Shown: in pieces, positions 16,339 to 24,149 of the stretch
Position numbering within the stretch: the first letter of the stretch is position 1
Layout: each line of letters begins with the position of its first letter
Source: Streptomyces sp. SCSIO 30461
GTDB lineage: Bacteria; Actinomycetota; Actinomycetes; Streptomycetales; Streptomycetaceae
NCBI RefSeq assembly: GCF_037023745.1
Contig: NZ_CP146101.1
Coordinates: forward strand, 5,658,001-5,722,000
Length of the DNA: 64,000 nucleotides
Direction: 5' to 3'
Position numbers and translations under genes: made by a program
Notes under the pieces: model-generated
The model's database searches: none
What the model saw: only the letters and a program-made list of their open reading frames with translations
Told to the model about the DNA's origin: nothing

Positions 16339-17625
16339 ATGAGCGCCAACAGCAACGACACCATCACTCTCACCGGCGGCATCGATGTTGGCAACGGCTA
16401 CGTCAAGGGCGTCATCCAGAACACGAAGCAGGAGACTTTCGACGAGATCGATCTGCCCAGCGCGGTCGTCTCGACTTCCCGTACCTCGCCGAAGGTGCCG
16501 CTCCCCGACGTGGATGCGGCCTCCGTGCTGGCCGGCGACTTCTACAACCAGATCGACTGCTCGCTCACCACTCCCCTGGTGGCGGCGTCGGACCGCCGGA
16601 TCTTCGGCCGGGCGGCGCTGTCTGTGCGTGGCTCGAAGTTCACCGAGTTCGAGGTGCTGGGCAAGCACTCCAAGGCCGATCAGGAGCTGAGCAAGGTCTT
16701 GGTCCTGGGCGTCTTCGCCGCGAAGGCCCTGCGCGACTACGTCCGCGAGAACGGCGCACTGCCCGATCACGAGCTGCGCGTGCAGGTGCGCGCCGGCCTG
16801 GCGCTGCCGATCTCCGAGTTCGTCGCGCGCCGTCACGCCTACGCCGCCGAGTTCATCGGCCTGCTGGGCGGCGCGGATCCGACGGTGCACCTGGTGACGA
16901 TCAAGAACTTCAGCACTCCCGTCTCGGTGCGTCTGCAGTTCGTCGACGTCCAGGTGATGGCCGAGGGTGCCTCCGCGCAGTTCGCCGTCACCGACAAGGG
17001 CGAGCCGCTCGCACAGGCTCTGCTCGATGATCTGCGCGCCCGTGACGCGTCCATCGTGGACGGTGTCTCTGCCTCCGATCTGGTGGCGGTGCAGAACACC
17101 ATCGGCGTCGACGTCGGCGAGGGCACCGTGAACTTCCCGGTTTTCACCGACGGCCGGTTCAACCCCGAGGCGGCCGACACCCTCGACGAGGGCTACGGCA
17201 CCGCGCTGATGAACGCCATGGAGCGCATGAGCGAGTCGGACGCCACGCTGCAGTTCTCCTCGCGCAAGCAGCTGGCCGACTTCCTCCACGCGGAGCCGTC
17301 GGTGCTGGTGAAGAACCGTCACCAGCGCGCCGCCGGCTTCGTCGAGGACGAGGCCAGCTACCTGGTCGACGAGATCGTCTCCTCCTTCGGCGACGTCCTC
17401 TCCCAGGCCGGTGCGACAACCGAGGTCGTCTACGTCTACGGCGGTGGCTCGGGCCCGATCAAGCACCTGCTGCACCCGGCGCTGCTGAAGGCCGCCGGCG
17501 ATGTGCCCGTGCTCTACCTCGACTCCAGCTACTCGCGGCACCTGAACCGCGAGGGCCTGTACATCGCGGCGCGCCACGTCGAGCAGCAAGCCCTCGCTGC
17601 GAAGCCCGCGGGCAAGCGCAGTTAG
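16339..17625 (+). CDS. parM: ParM/Alp-like actin ATPase for plasmid segregation
   Basis: 428 residues with the actin-superfamily nucleotide motifs: phosphate 1 GIDVGNGYVKG near residue 13, phosphate 2 IGVDVGEGTVNFPV near 254 and adenosine motif VYGGGSGPIKHLL near 367, in the order seen in ParM and Alp proteins. Such proteins polymerise with ATP into dynamic filaments that push plasmid copies apart when linked through ParR to parC. ATG at 16339 is preceded by GAGGGA. Actin-type partition is common in Firmicutes and Proteobacteria plasmids but uncommon in Streptomyces. Confidence 0.92.
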   Translation: MSANSNDTITLTGGIDVGNGYVKGVIQNTKQETFDEIDLPSAVVSTSRTSPKVPLPDVDAASVLAGDFYNQIDCSLTTPLVAASDRRIFGRAALSVRGSKFTEFEVLGKHSKADQELSKVLVLGVFAAKALRDYVRENGALPDHELRVQVRAGLALPISEFVARRHAYAAEFIGLLGGADPTVHLVTIKNFSTPVSVRLQFVDVQVMAEGASAQFAVTDKGEPLAQALLDDLRARDASIVDGVSASDLVAVQNTIGVDVGEGTVNFPVFTDGRFNPEAADTLDEGYGTALMNAMERMSESDATLQFSSRKQLADFLHAEPSVLVKNRHQRAAGFVEDEASYLVDEIVSSFGDVLSQAGATTEVVYVYGGGSGPIKHLLHPALLKAAGDVPVLYLDSSYSRHLNREGLYIAARHVEQQALAAKPAGKRS

Positions 17626-17636
17626 GAGGTGGTCTG

Positions 17637-17933
17637 ATGTGTGGGGCACTGGATGCGACCTCGAAGGCCGAGGTCGAAGAGATCAGCAGCCGCATCGAGT
17701 TGTCGGACGAGATCATGCGCGCGTTCACCCGCGATGGGGTCAAGGACGCGTACTGCCGGTCCGAGTCGCTGTGCCTGGGCGGGATGGTCTACCTCGATGC
17801 GACGGGTGCGTCGATCTGGGACGAGGCGAACCAGTCGTTCGAGCGCCGCTACGCCCTGCTGCGCGAGCACGGCGACGCTGCGTCTCCGTTGGTTCTGCTT
17901 CATGAGCAGGCCCGGCGGAAGCCGAGCGCATGA
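17637..17933 (+). CDS. Hypothetical protein in the partition operon, 98 aa
   Basis: ATG at 17637 follows TAGGAGGTGG, 11 bases after parM. Mixed alpha/beta sequence: a Glu-rich N-terminal helix (KAEVEEISSRIELSDEIMRA), then GGMVYLDATGASIWDEAN and a helical end. Two cysteines (YCRSESLC) near the centre. Its stop overlaps the next ATG (ATGA), so it is co-translated with the methylase-fold protein. Function unknown; a partition or modification accessory is an inference from position. Confidence 0.8.
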   Translation: MCGALDATSKAEVEEISSRIELSDEIMRAFTRDGVKDAYCRSESLCLGGMVYLDATGASIWDEANQSFERRYALLREHGDAASPLVLLHEQARRKPSA

Positions 17934-18688
17934 GCGGCTACCGCGAGATCGTGAAACTGCTGGTGGCGAACACCGGCGCGAAGCGGATGAGCGAAGTCTT
18001 CGACAACTTCGTCGAGATGGCGGCGCTGGCTCTGCGCAACGCCGTGGACGTCCATGGGAGCGAGGCCTGGGAAGTGCGCGAAGGGCAGTACCTCCAGATC
18101 GCCGGCCGCTACAGCAGAACAGAGCTGGACCGCTTCGCGCACGCCCTGGCACTGGTGACCACGGAGATGCAGCGCGATCCCTGTGACGTGCTTGGCCGCC
18201 TTTACATGGAGTTGGAGCTCGGCAACGAGCGGCTCGGCCAGTACTACACGCCCTACGACATCGCCCAGCTGATGGCCGAGATGCAGATCGACTCGGTGGT
18301 CGAGCGGGTGCAGAGGGACGGCTTCGCCAATGTGTACGAGCCTGCCTGCGGCGCGGGCGCGTTCATCGTCGCCCTGTCGCAGGCGATGCTGGCGCACGGC
18401 CTGAATCCGCAGATGCAGCTACACGTGACGGCGGAGGACATAGCGCCGCAGGCCATGCACATGATCTACGTCCATCTGACGTTGCTGCACATCCCCGCGG
18501 TGGTGCGCCGTCGCGACGTCCTCACGCTGGAGACCTTCGAGTCGTGGCCCACTCTCGCTCGTGTCCTGGGCGGTTGGGGCCGGAAGCTCAGGCTGGCCCG
18601 GGAGGTCAATGGATCACGGCGGCTGATCATCGTGTCACCTCAGGAGACCACCGAAAAACCCGCTGCTGCTCTGGAGGTGCAGCGATGA
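17930..18688 (+). CDS. N6-adenine methylase-fold protein without visible catalytic motif
   Basis: 252 residues. LGQYYTPYDIAQLMAEMQID followed by EPACGAGAF (SAM-binding motif I, near residue 137) and TAEDIAPQAMHMIYVHLTLL match type I HsdM-like N6-methylases (N6_Mtase). The expected (N/D)PP(Y/F) motif IV should come about 25-40 residues after this; instead the protein reads VLTLETFESWPTLARVLGGW and ends. It may be a truncated or non-catalytic SAM-binding relative, or a partner supplied with catalysis elsewhere. ATGA overlaps at both ends tie it to neighbours. Confidence 0.83.
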   Translation: MSGYREIVKLLVANTGAKRMSEVFDNFVEMAALALRNAVDVHGSEAWEVREGQYLQIAGRYSRTELDRFAHALALVTTEMQRDPCDVLGRLYMELELGNERLGQYYTPYDIAQLMAEMQIDSVVERVQRDGFANVYEPACGAGAFIVALSQAMLAHGLNPQMQLHVTAEDIAPQAMHMIYVHLTLLHIPAVVRRRDVLTLETFESWPTLARVLGGWGRKLRLAREVNGSRRLIIVSPQETTEKPAAALEVQR

Positions 18689-21222
18689 CCATCACGCAGG
18701 AACGAACCGATCTCACTGACGTCGAGAGCGACGACGCTCCGGCCTGGCGCGGGTCGGCGGTCTCCGCGCCGATCATCGGGCACGCCCACGGCACGGCCGG
18801 CGGCCGGAAGCTCATTCGGCACTATGCGCGCGAGGTGGCCGCCCTGCCCCGGCTGGCGCTGGTCGCTGGCCCCCAGGTCGCGGCCGGCTCGCAGGGCCCG
18901 GATAGCGACGCGGCCCGCACCATGGCCGCTCTCGGCTGGTGCGCCGCGTTCGTGGACACGGTGCGGCTGGCTGTCGCCGGTGGCCTGAAGAGCGACGGTT
19001 CCGGGTTCCGCGCGGTAGACGCGGACGGCCGTACGGGGCGGCGGGTCAAGGGTGAGCGGGTGCGGCTACTCGTCCGCTGCGGATACCTCGCGCGTCACGC
19101 CTCGGGCCTGGTCGTGGCGACGGAGGACGGACACGAGGCGCTCAGGCTCGCCGAGGCTGCCGGGCCAGGCGTGCTGCGCGATGAGGCCGACGTCATGGCG
19201 TCGGTTCGCAAGGCTCGCCGCGCCCGCCAATGGGACGGCCACGCTGGCCAGGACGCGCACGCCTTGCCGGTGCTTCCCGGGGGCGGTGAGGAACGCCGCC
19301 GCCTGGCCGCCGCCCGGAAGGGCGCGGAGCGGGCGGCCGTCGAGGCGGAGAAGACGCGCAAGCGCACCGGGTCGCTGATGCGGCGGGCGCGGATCCGGGA
19401 CCGCCGGGAGGCCCGCCGCCAGGCAGCACGGGAGGCCGAGCGCACCGCGCCGCGCCGGTGCTGCCGGGGGGTGTGGCCGCTGGAGTGGCGGTGCGGGGAG
19501 TGCCGGGAACTGGCAGCACGGGGAATCGAGGACTTCCCCGCTCTCCCGGCAGGCAGCACGAACACACAGCAGAACTGCAGCGACACAGAAAGGCTCGGGG
19601 GCATGGCGGGTAAGCGGCGGATCACGGTGAAGCGGATCACTGACGGCCTGTGGCACGCGATCACGCGCGGCGAGGTGTACACGGTGGTTCATGAGGAGCG
19701 CGAGGTGTGGCCGTGGGTGATCGTTGCCCCGAACGGCGACCGGATCGGTAGCCCGTCCGAGGTCGACGGCGAGTTTTTCGCTGAGGACGTCCGCGACATT
19801 GTCAGGGCGCACGCCGACGGTGAGCCGGTGGCCGCCCCGGTCGCGACCTCCACCCCCGAGCCGGCCGTGACCGACGATGATAACGACGCCGAGCCGATGG
19901 CCGTTGGTGAGGCGTACACCGGTGAGGCGTTCGCCCGAGCCGCCGCGTTCGACCTGTCGGAGACCCGTTGGGGTGTCGAGTGCACCCGGCACGCCCCAGT
20001 GACGGTGTGGGTGGACAAGTTCGGCGACGGAACCGAGTACGAGGGAGCGGCCATGCAGTTCGACAACCGGGCCGACGCCGAGCACGCCGCCCATCTGCAC
20101 GCCGACGACCACGCGCGCCGGGATGAGAGCGTGGTCACACCGGTCGAGATCGAGCAGGCCGCCGTCCTACGCTTCTCCCGCGACCAGTGGCGGGCGCTGG
20201 GCTGGATTCGTGAGGGCAAGGTCCAGGAGACGCGCGGCGGGTTCAAGGCGTTCGACGTCAGCCCGGACCGTGCCGACGTGTCGGCCCGAATCAGGCGGGA
20301 TCGTGTCCCGGCGCTGTGGTCGGCCGGCTACGTGAAGGTGTTCGCCGTGGCGCCTGGCGTGCGCGCCTTCGGCCTCACGGAGGACGGGGAGCGGGCTTAC
20401 CGCCTGTGGTCCCGGGTGATGAAGGCCGAGGCCGTGACCGAACCGGAGACTGACACCGCCCACGACGACGTGAAGCGGCAGCCGTACCGGCTGCTGTCCG
20501 CTCGTCAGTACTGGCCGGGGGAAACCCTTGTGGACGAGGAGGCCGAGAAGGCCGAGAAGGCAGCGGCCGAGGAGAAGACGGCCCGCCTCGATATGGAGTC
20601 CAAACGGCTCCCGGTGGAAGCGGTCGCGCTGATCTCCCAGGCCGAGAAGTCCGGCCGGTGGACCGCGCGCACCCTGGTCCACCCCGCGAGTGCAGCCGTG
20701 GTGCAAGTCCACGACGTGAACAAGGAGCGCGGCCGGGTCGTGCGGATGCTGTGGAAGTGGACGCCGGAAGGCTGGGAGTTCTCCACGGGCGGCACGCTCG
20801 ACGGCAAGGGGGACCGAACCGAGCTCAAGACGATGCCCGAGGCCCGCGCGTGGGTATTCGACGCTGTGATGTTCGCGGGCGACGACGTCACCCCCGATGA
20901 GAACGACGACCAGGCCGACGGCTCCGAACCCCTTCATGTCTCCCGCGAGTTCATACCCATCGCAAAGCCGGGAACCGATGCCGAGATCATCGAGATTGCC
21001 ACCGCTGGTCTGCTGTGGCAGCGCGACGGCGACAAGTTCGCGCACGCCGCACGCATGGTCAGCCCCGCGCGGGTGCTGCCGCTGATCGAGGCCGGGTCGC
21101 TGTACCGCTCCGCTGACGGGCGCGTATACCCCGTCAAGGACAACCAGGTCGAAGAGGCGGCCGAACTCCCCGACAGGGCCTCCCAGGTCGAGGACCATGC
21201 GGAGGAAAGGGTAGAGAACTGA
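18685..21222 (+). CDS. Large hypothetical protein (845 aa) with repeated winged-helix-like units
   Basis: ATG at 18685 has GGAGGTG upstream and overlaps the previous stop. Two related units are visible: residues about 80-160 (ALGW...GGLKSDGSGFRAVDADG...LVRCGYLARHASGLVVATEDG) and about 500-575 (ALGWIREGKV...GGFKAFDV...LWSAGYVKVF...FGLTEDG); both end in a winged-helix-like 'wing' with TEDGxxAxRL. A shorter third copy may lie near 770-825 (GLLWQRDGDKF, then LIEAGSLYRSADGRVYPV). A Cys cluster (CCRGVWPLEWRCGEC) lies near residue 255. Residues about 290-306 look like translated intergenic DNA followed by an internal ATG at 19603, so this may be a fusion of two genes. Confidence 0.8.
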   Translation: MTITQERTDLTDVESDDAPAWRGSAVSAPIIGHAHGTAGGRKLIRHYAREVAALPRLALVAGPQVAAGSQGPDSDAARTMAALGWCAAFVDTVRLAVAGGLKSDGSGFRAVDADGRTGRRVKGERVRLLVRCGYLARHASGLVVATEDGHEALRLAEAAGPGVLRDEADVMASVRKARRARQWDGHAGQDAHALPVLPGGGEERRRLAAARKGAERAAVEAEKTRKRTGSLMRRARIRDRREARRQAAREAERTAPRRCCRGVWPLEWRCGECRELAARGIEDFPALPAGSTNTQQNCSDTERLGGMAGKRRITVKRITDGLWHAITRGEVYTVVHEEREVWPWVIVAPNGDRIGSPSEVDGEFFAEDVRDIVRAHADGEPVAAPVATSTPEPAVTDDDNDAEPMAVGEAYTGEAFARAAAFDLSETRWGVECTRHAPVTVWVDKFGDGTEYEGAAMQFDNRADAEHAAHLHADDHARRDESVVTPVEIEQAAVLRFSRDQWRALGWIREGKVQETRGGFKAFDVSPDRADVSARIRRDRVPALWSAGYVKVFAVAPGVRAFGLTEDGERAYRLWSRVMKAEAVTEPETDTAHDDVKRQPYRLLSARQYWPGETLVDEEAEKAEKAAAEEKTARLDMESKRLPVEAVALISQAEKSGRWTARTLVHPASAAVVQVHDVNKERGRVVRMLWKWTPEGWEFSTGGTLDGKGDRTELKTMPEARAWVFDAVMFAGDDVTPDENDDQADGSEPLHVSREFIPIAKPGTDAEIIEIATAGLLWQRDGDKFAHAARMVSPARVLPLIEAGSLYRSADGRVYPVKDNQVEEAAELPDRASQVEDHAEERVEN

Positions 21223-21307
21223 GCATGGAAATCAGCAAGCTCACATCCGCGGCCGTTGAAGCCAGACCAGACCAACCCGACACGATGGTTCCAGGAGGAA
21301 CAGCATC

Positions 21308-21517
21308 GTGCGCGACGAGAATGCGATCAGCCCACACGACGGCAAGTACGAGTACAAGAAGAGCGCGGGCCTCATTGCCCGGGCGAAGACCCTGTACAGG
21401 GAGAAGCCGACGGTCTTCGCCTTCGGTGTCATGGGTGTCTCGGTGCTGTCCTTTCTGCTCGGCGCGCTGCTCATGGGGGAGATCGTTTTGCCGTCGTTCA
21501 TGGGACTCAGAACGTAG
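21308..21517 (+). CDS. Small single-pass membrane protein, 69 aa
   Basis: GTG at 21308 has an excellent AGGAGGAAC ribosome site. The N-terminal half is charged (KYEYKKSAGLIARAKTLYRE) and is followed by one hydrophobic helix (VFAFGVMGVSVLSFLLGALL), so the protein probably anchors in the membrane with its N-terminus inside. It is the last gene before the terminator at 21545-21578 and thus closes the parR operon. Confidence 0.8.
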   Translation: MRDENAISPHDGKYEYKKSAGLIARAKTLYREKPTVFAFGVMGVSVLSFLLGALLMGEIVLPSFMGLRT

Positions 21518-21544
21518 GAAAACGCAGAGCCGCGGAAAAAGAGA

Positions 21545-21578
21545 CCCACCGCCCGGAGCACTTGCTCCGGGCGGTGGG
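21545..21578 (+). terminator. Terminator of the partition operon
   Basis: Perfect 16-bp stem CCCACCGCCCGGAGCA (21545-21560) with its complement at 21563-21578 and a 2-base loop, followed by CTCTT on the plus strand. Lies 27 bases after the last plus-strand gene. Confidence 0.85.
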
Positions 21579-21622
21579 CTCTTCGCTGCACTGTCTGCAG
21601 CATCAGAGCGGGAAGTGAAAAA

Positions 21623-21668
21623 GAAGCCCTCCCGAAGCGCAGCATGACGCTCTACTGGGGAGGGCTTC
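21623..21668 (-). terminator. Rho-independent terminator of the NADAR gene
   Basis: Arms GAAGCCCTCCC (21623-21633) and GGGAGGGCTTC (21658-21668). Read on the minus strand, the hairpin is followed by a TTCTTTTTCACTT run, a proper intrinsic terminator 18 bases after the NADAR stop. Confidence 0.85.
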
Positions 21669-21685
21669 CGGTGTGACACTGACCA

Positions 21686-22141
21686 TCAGCTGTGGTGTGC
21701 GCGAATGGCCATCAGCAACTCACCGAGCATGTTCGCGCCTGGGACCTGCTCGTGCTTCGGACAGAAGCACGAGCCCCAGAACTGGTCATGCCAGTGATTC
21801 GTCTCGACGAGCATCAGGTCACCGGTGGCGACGAGCCCCTGGTTCAAGCCGGGGACAGCGAACTTGGCCATGAGCACACGCTGCATGGCCCAGACGCGCA
21901 TTCCGGTGTTCCAGCCGGGGCGCAGCGTCACCCGGCGGCCCCGCCGCTTGCTTTCACCTGGAGTCGGAGCACTGAGCACGTGGTTCTGCTCAGCCGGATC
22001 GAGGGTCTTCAGCGCGTTGAATGCGTGTTCACCGGAGGCAGCTTCACGCCCCAACTGCGGGACGAAGAAGGGCACCTCTTCGAAGTTCGAGAGGAATCCG
22101 AGGGTGTCGGTGAACATGGGCATCTGACTGTATTGGGCCAC
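21686..22141 (-). CDS. NADAR-domain protein (YbiA/RibX-like N-glycosidase family)
   Basis: 151 residues from a GTG at 22141 that has AGGAG eight bases upstream (an ATG at 22159 is the alternative). Family features in order: GFLSNFEEVPF, GEHAFNALKT, then PGWNTGMRVWAMQRVLMAKF, LVATGDLMLVETN with WHDQFWG, and a final GANMLGELLMAIR. NADAR enzymes cleave N-glycosidic bonds of ADP-ribose-linked or riboflavin-pathway substrates and are frequent in phages and near NAD-based defences. It is a monocistronic unit with its own terminator and a GATCAGC palindrome in front. Confidence 0.9.
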   Translation of the reverse strand: MAQYSQMPMFTDTLGFLSNFEEVPFFVPQLGREAASGEHAFNALKTLDPAEQNHVLSAPTPGESKRRGRRVTLRPGWNTGMRVWAMQRVLMAKFAVPGLNQGLVATGDLMLVETNHWHDQFWGSCFCPKHEQVPGANMLGELLMAIRAHHS

Positions 22142-22191
22142 GGTGGTCACTCCTGACATCTCATGGACTCATACCTGCGAGTCGTCTCCCG

Positions 22192-22208
22192 GATCAGCTG
22201 TGCTGATC
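22192..22208. promoter_or_regulatory. GATCAGC-N3-GCTGATC palindrome upstream of the NADAR gene
   Basis: GATCAGC, TGT, GCTGATC, preceded by CCG. One of at least seven related sites in the window, most of them just upstream of a minus-strand unit. It starts 51 bases before the GTG start. A second hairpin, GCAGAGAA/TTCTCTGC, lies at 22225-22244. Confidence 0.65.
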
Positions 22209-22286
22209 GCAGAACAGTAGAAGCGCAGAGAAAAGATTCTCTGCAGTCCACGTGCTCCTCCAGAATTCCGGGTATCAAGAGAAGAA

Positions 22287-22318
22287 CCCCGACCTGATGC
22301 CGGAGCATCAGGTCGGGG
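22287..22318 (-). terminator. Terminator of the PcfJ-like gene
   Basis: Perfect 14-bp stem CCCCGACCTGATGC (22287-22300) with complement at 22305-22318 and a 4-base loop; on the minus strand it is followed by TTCTTCTCTTG. It lies 18 bases beyond the stop at 22336. Confidence 0.85.
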
Positions 22319-22335
22319 TCCTTGTAGAGATAGCG

Positions 22336-24015
22336 TCAGTGAGTCCTCTGGGGCAGCGGCAGCCCGTCCATGCCCAGAGCACCCGAGTGGAAGCTGATCC
22401 CCATGGCGACCAGCCCGTCGACGACCTGCTGGGCCGCTTCGCCGAGCTCACGCACGGCGTCGCGATTATACTTGCCGAGGATCTGCTCCACGCCGTACGA
22501 CTGCGTGATCTGAAGGTTCAAACGCACGTGGCCGCCCGCTTCGCAGACCGCAGCGAACACATCCAACTCCAGCTCGCCGGCGTACCCGCCGATGCAGTTG
22601 TTGAGTATCGCGCCCCAGCGGGAGAGCGTCTCGGCATCACGAGCGACGACGAGGCTCAGACCGGGAGCTACTTCCCGACCATCCAGTAGCGCAGCCGTCT
22701 GCAGTGCCCATTGGTGGCGCTGGACCTGCTTCGCGACCCGCTCGAGGCGGCGGGCCTCCTCGCGTTCGTAGCGCTCACGATCACGTGCAGCCATCAACTC
22801 GCGCCGACGGTCCTCGATCAGACCCAACGCCTTCGCCCTGAAGGCCTCGTCCTTCCAGAGGTCCCATTCAGCGACCTGGGCCGTGCCCTCGGGAAGCAGC
22901 CGGATCTCGCGGTTGTAATGCTCCATCTCCCGAAGGGCCTGGATCTCCTCCAGTACGACGCGCACGGCCGTCCGGCCCCGGGGATTGTGCCAGCGCTCGA
23001 TTTCGGGCAGGTCCCGGACCAGGTGCTCGAGGTCACGGGAGCCGCGGACCCGGCGCTGCCCGCGGGCAGCGATACTCTCGGGAAGTAGGTCGAGGTCACG
23101 GGTGACGGCCAAACGATGCGCCGTGTATTTGGCTGCATCGGCCAGCGCGCGCCGCGCCTGGTGGACGGGTTCCTTGAGGATCCGCCGCAGCACTGGCTGC
23201 GGAGTCCGGCGCAGGATCGAGCGGATGCCTCGCTGCTGCAGGGATATGAGCGACGGTTGGCGCATCAGGTCGTGGCCGCCAGCTGTTTGCGTGGCGCGCA
23301 TTGCGTCGATGAGCCAGTCCACGGGCACCAGCCCGCGGAACAGGGCAAACCAGCCCAGGGTGCTGATGTCCAGACGCTCCACCTCGCGGGCCAGCGGCCG
23401 ACGGTAGGCGCGCACGCCGAAGAGGTTCTTCGCGACCTGCGCATGGTCATGGGCATCAAGATAGGGCAGGTAGGCGGAGGCCTGGCGACCCTGCCGGCTG
23501 TCCTTGAGCAGCGGGAAGCGGTCGTTCCAGTTCGGCAGCTCGCCGATGTGTTCGCGGATCGCGGCGATCGTTTGGTCCACGGCGTCGTCGATTCCCTCAG
23601 GCTCCGGTCCTTCGAGCCGTCGGGCCTGCGGGTTGCTGCGCATCCACTGCTGCAGTGTCCCGGACAGCTCGTGGATCCAGCCCTCGACCACGGTCTCGGA
23701 GAAGACATGGCGGGTGGCGGATTTGCCGGCGCGGCGGTCGATCTCGCGCAGGACGACGAGGTCCTTCTTCGTGCGCGCCATCGACGTGAGCTTTTCGGAG
23801 GTCCAGTAGTGGAATGCCTTCCCTGAGGCGCGCATGCGGTGCACGCGCCTGTAGAGCGAGACGGCGACGGACGTCCGGCCGTCAGGGAGAGCCCGCGCCA
23901 GGATCCTCAGGCTGATGCCCGAGGTCACACCTTCGACTGCGGTGACACCCTGCTCGGCGGCTGCGTCATCGACATACTTGATGTAGAGCAGGGCGTGCTC
24001 GGTACGCTCGGACAT
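22336..24015 (-). CDS. PcfJ-like protein
   Basis: 559 residues from ATG 24015 (GGGGAAG upstream); a longer frame reaching 24594 has non-coding composition. Long, Arg/Glu-rich helical body. The C-terminal part has the PcfJ signature: LSRWGAILNNCIGGYAG (the 'LxxCVxxY' motif near residue 475), a beta strand pair (GHVRLNLQITQ) and GVEQILGKYNRDA, where conserved Gln/Gly/Asn bind an unknown ligand in the family. PcfJ was named from a conjugative plasmid, and similar proteins are widespread in phages and plasmids with no defined role. Monocistronic, own terminator. Confidence 0.85.
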   Translation of the reverse strand: MSERTEHALLYIKYVDDAAAEQGVTAVEGVTSGISLRILARALPDGRTSVAVSLYRRVHRMRASGKAFHYWTSEKLTSMARTKKDLVVLREIDRRAGKSATRHVFSETVVEGWIHELSGTLQQWMRSNPQARRLEGPEPEGIDDAVDQTIAAIREHIGELPNWNDRFPLLKDSRQGRQASAYLPYLDAHDHAQVAKNLFGVRAYRRPLAREVERLDISTLGWFALFRGLVPVDWLIDAMRATQTAGGHDLMRQPSLISLQQRGIRSILRRTPQPVLRRILKEPVHQARRALADAAKYTAHRLAVTRDLDLLPESIAARGQRRVRGSRDLEHLVRDLPEIERWHNPRGRTAVRVVLEEIQALREMEHYNREIRLLPEGTAQVAEWDLWKDEAFRAKALGLIEDRRRELMAARDRERYEREEARRLERVAKQVQRHQWALQTAALLDGREVAPGLSLVVARDAETLSRWGAILNNCIGGYAGELELDVFAAVCEAGGHVRLNLQITQSYGVEQILGKYNRDAVRELGEAAQQVVDGLVAMGISFHSGALGMDGLPLPQRTH

Positions 24016-24093
24016 GGCGATCTTCCCCGGGGAGGTGGGATGGATTCGGCAGTGAGACCTCCGGCGCTGCTTTGCAGCGCACTGCCCGGGTTG

Positions 24094-24115
24094 GGCCTGT
24101 TGGTTCCAACGGGCC
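24094..24115 (-). terminator. Hairpin after the 24150-24869 gene
   Basis: Imperfect stem GGCCTGTTGG (24094-24103) / CCAACGGGCC (24106-24115); a second hairpin GCGCTGC-TTT-GCAGCGC follows at 24064-24080. Together they separate the gene at 24150 from the PcfJ-like gene. Confidence 0.55.
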
Positions 24116-24149
24116 TGACAGGCGTTGGTCAGGGTGTTTTCGGTAGCGG

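Noticed and set aside
16258..17649. 463-codon minus-strand frame opposite parM
   Set aside because: Shadow of the ParM-like gene, no motif and no ribosome site.
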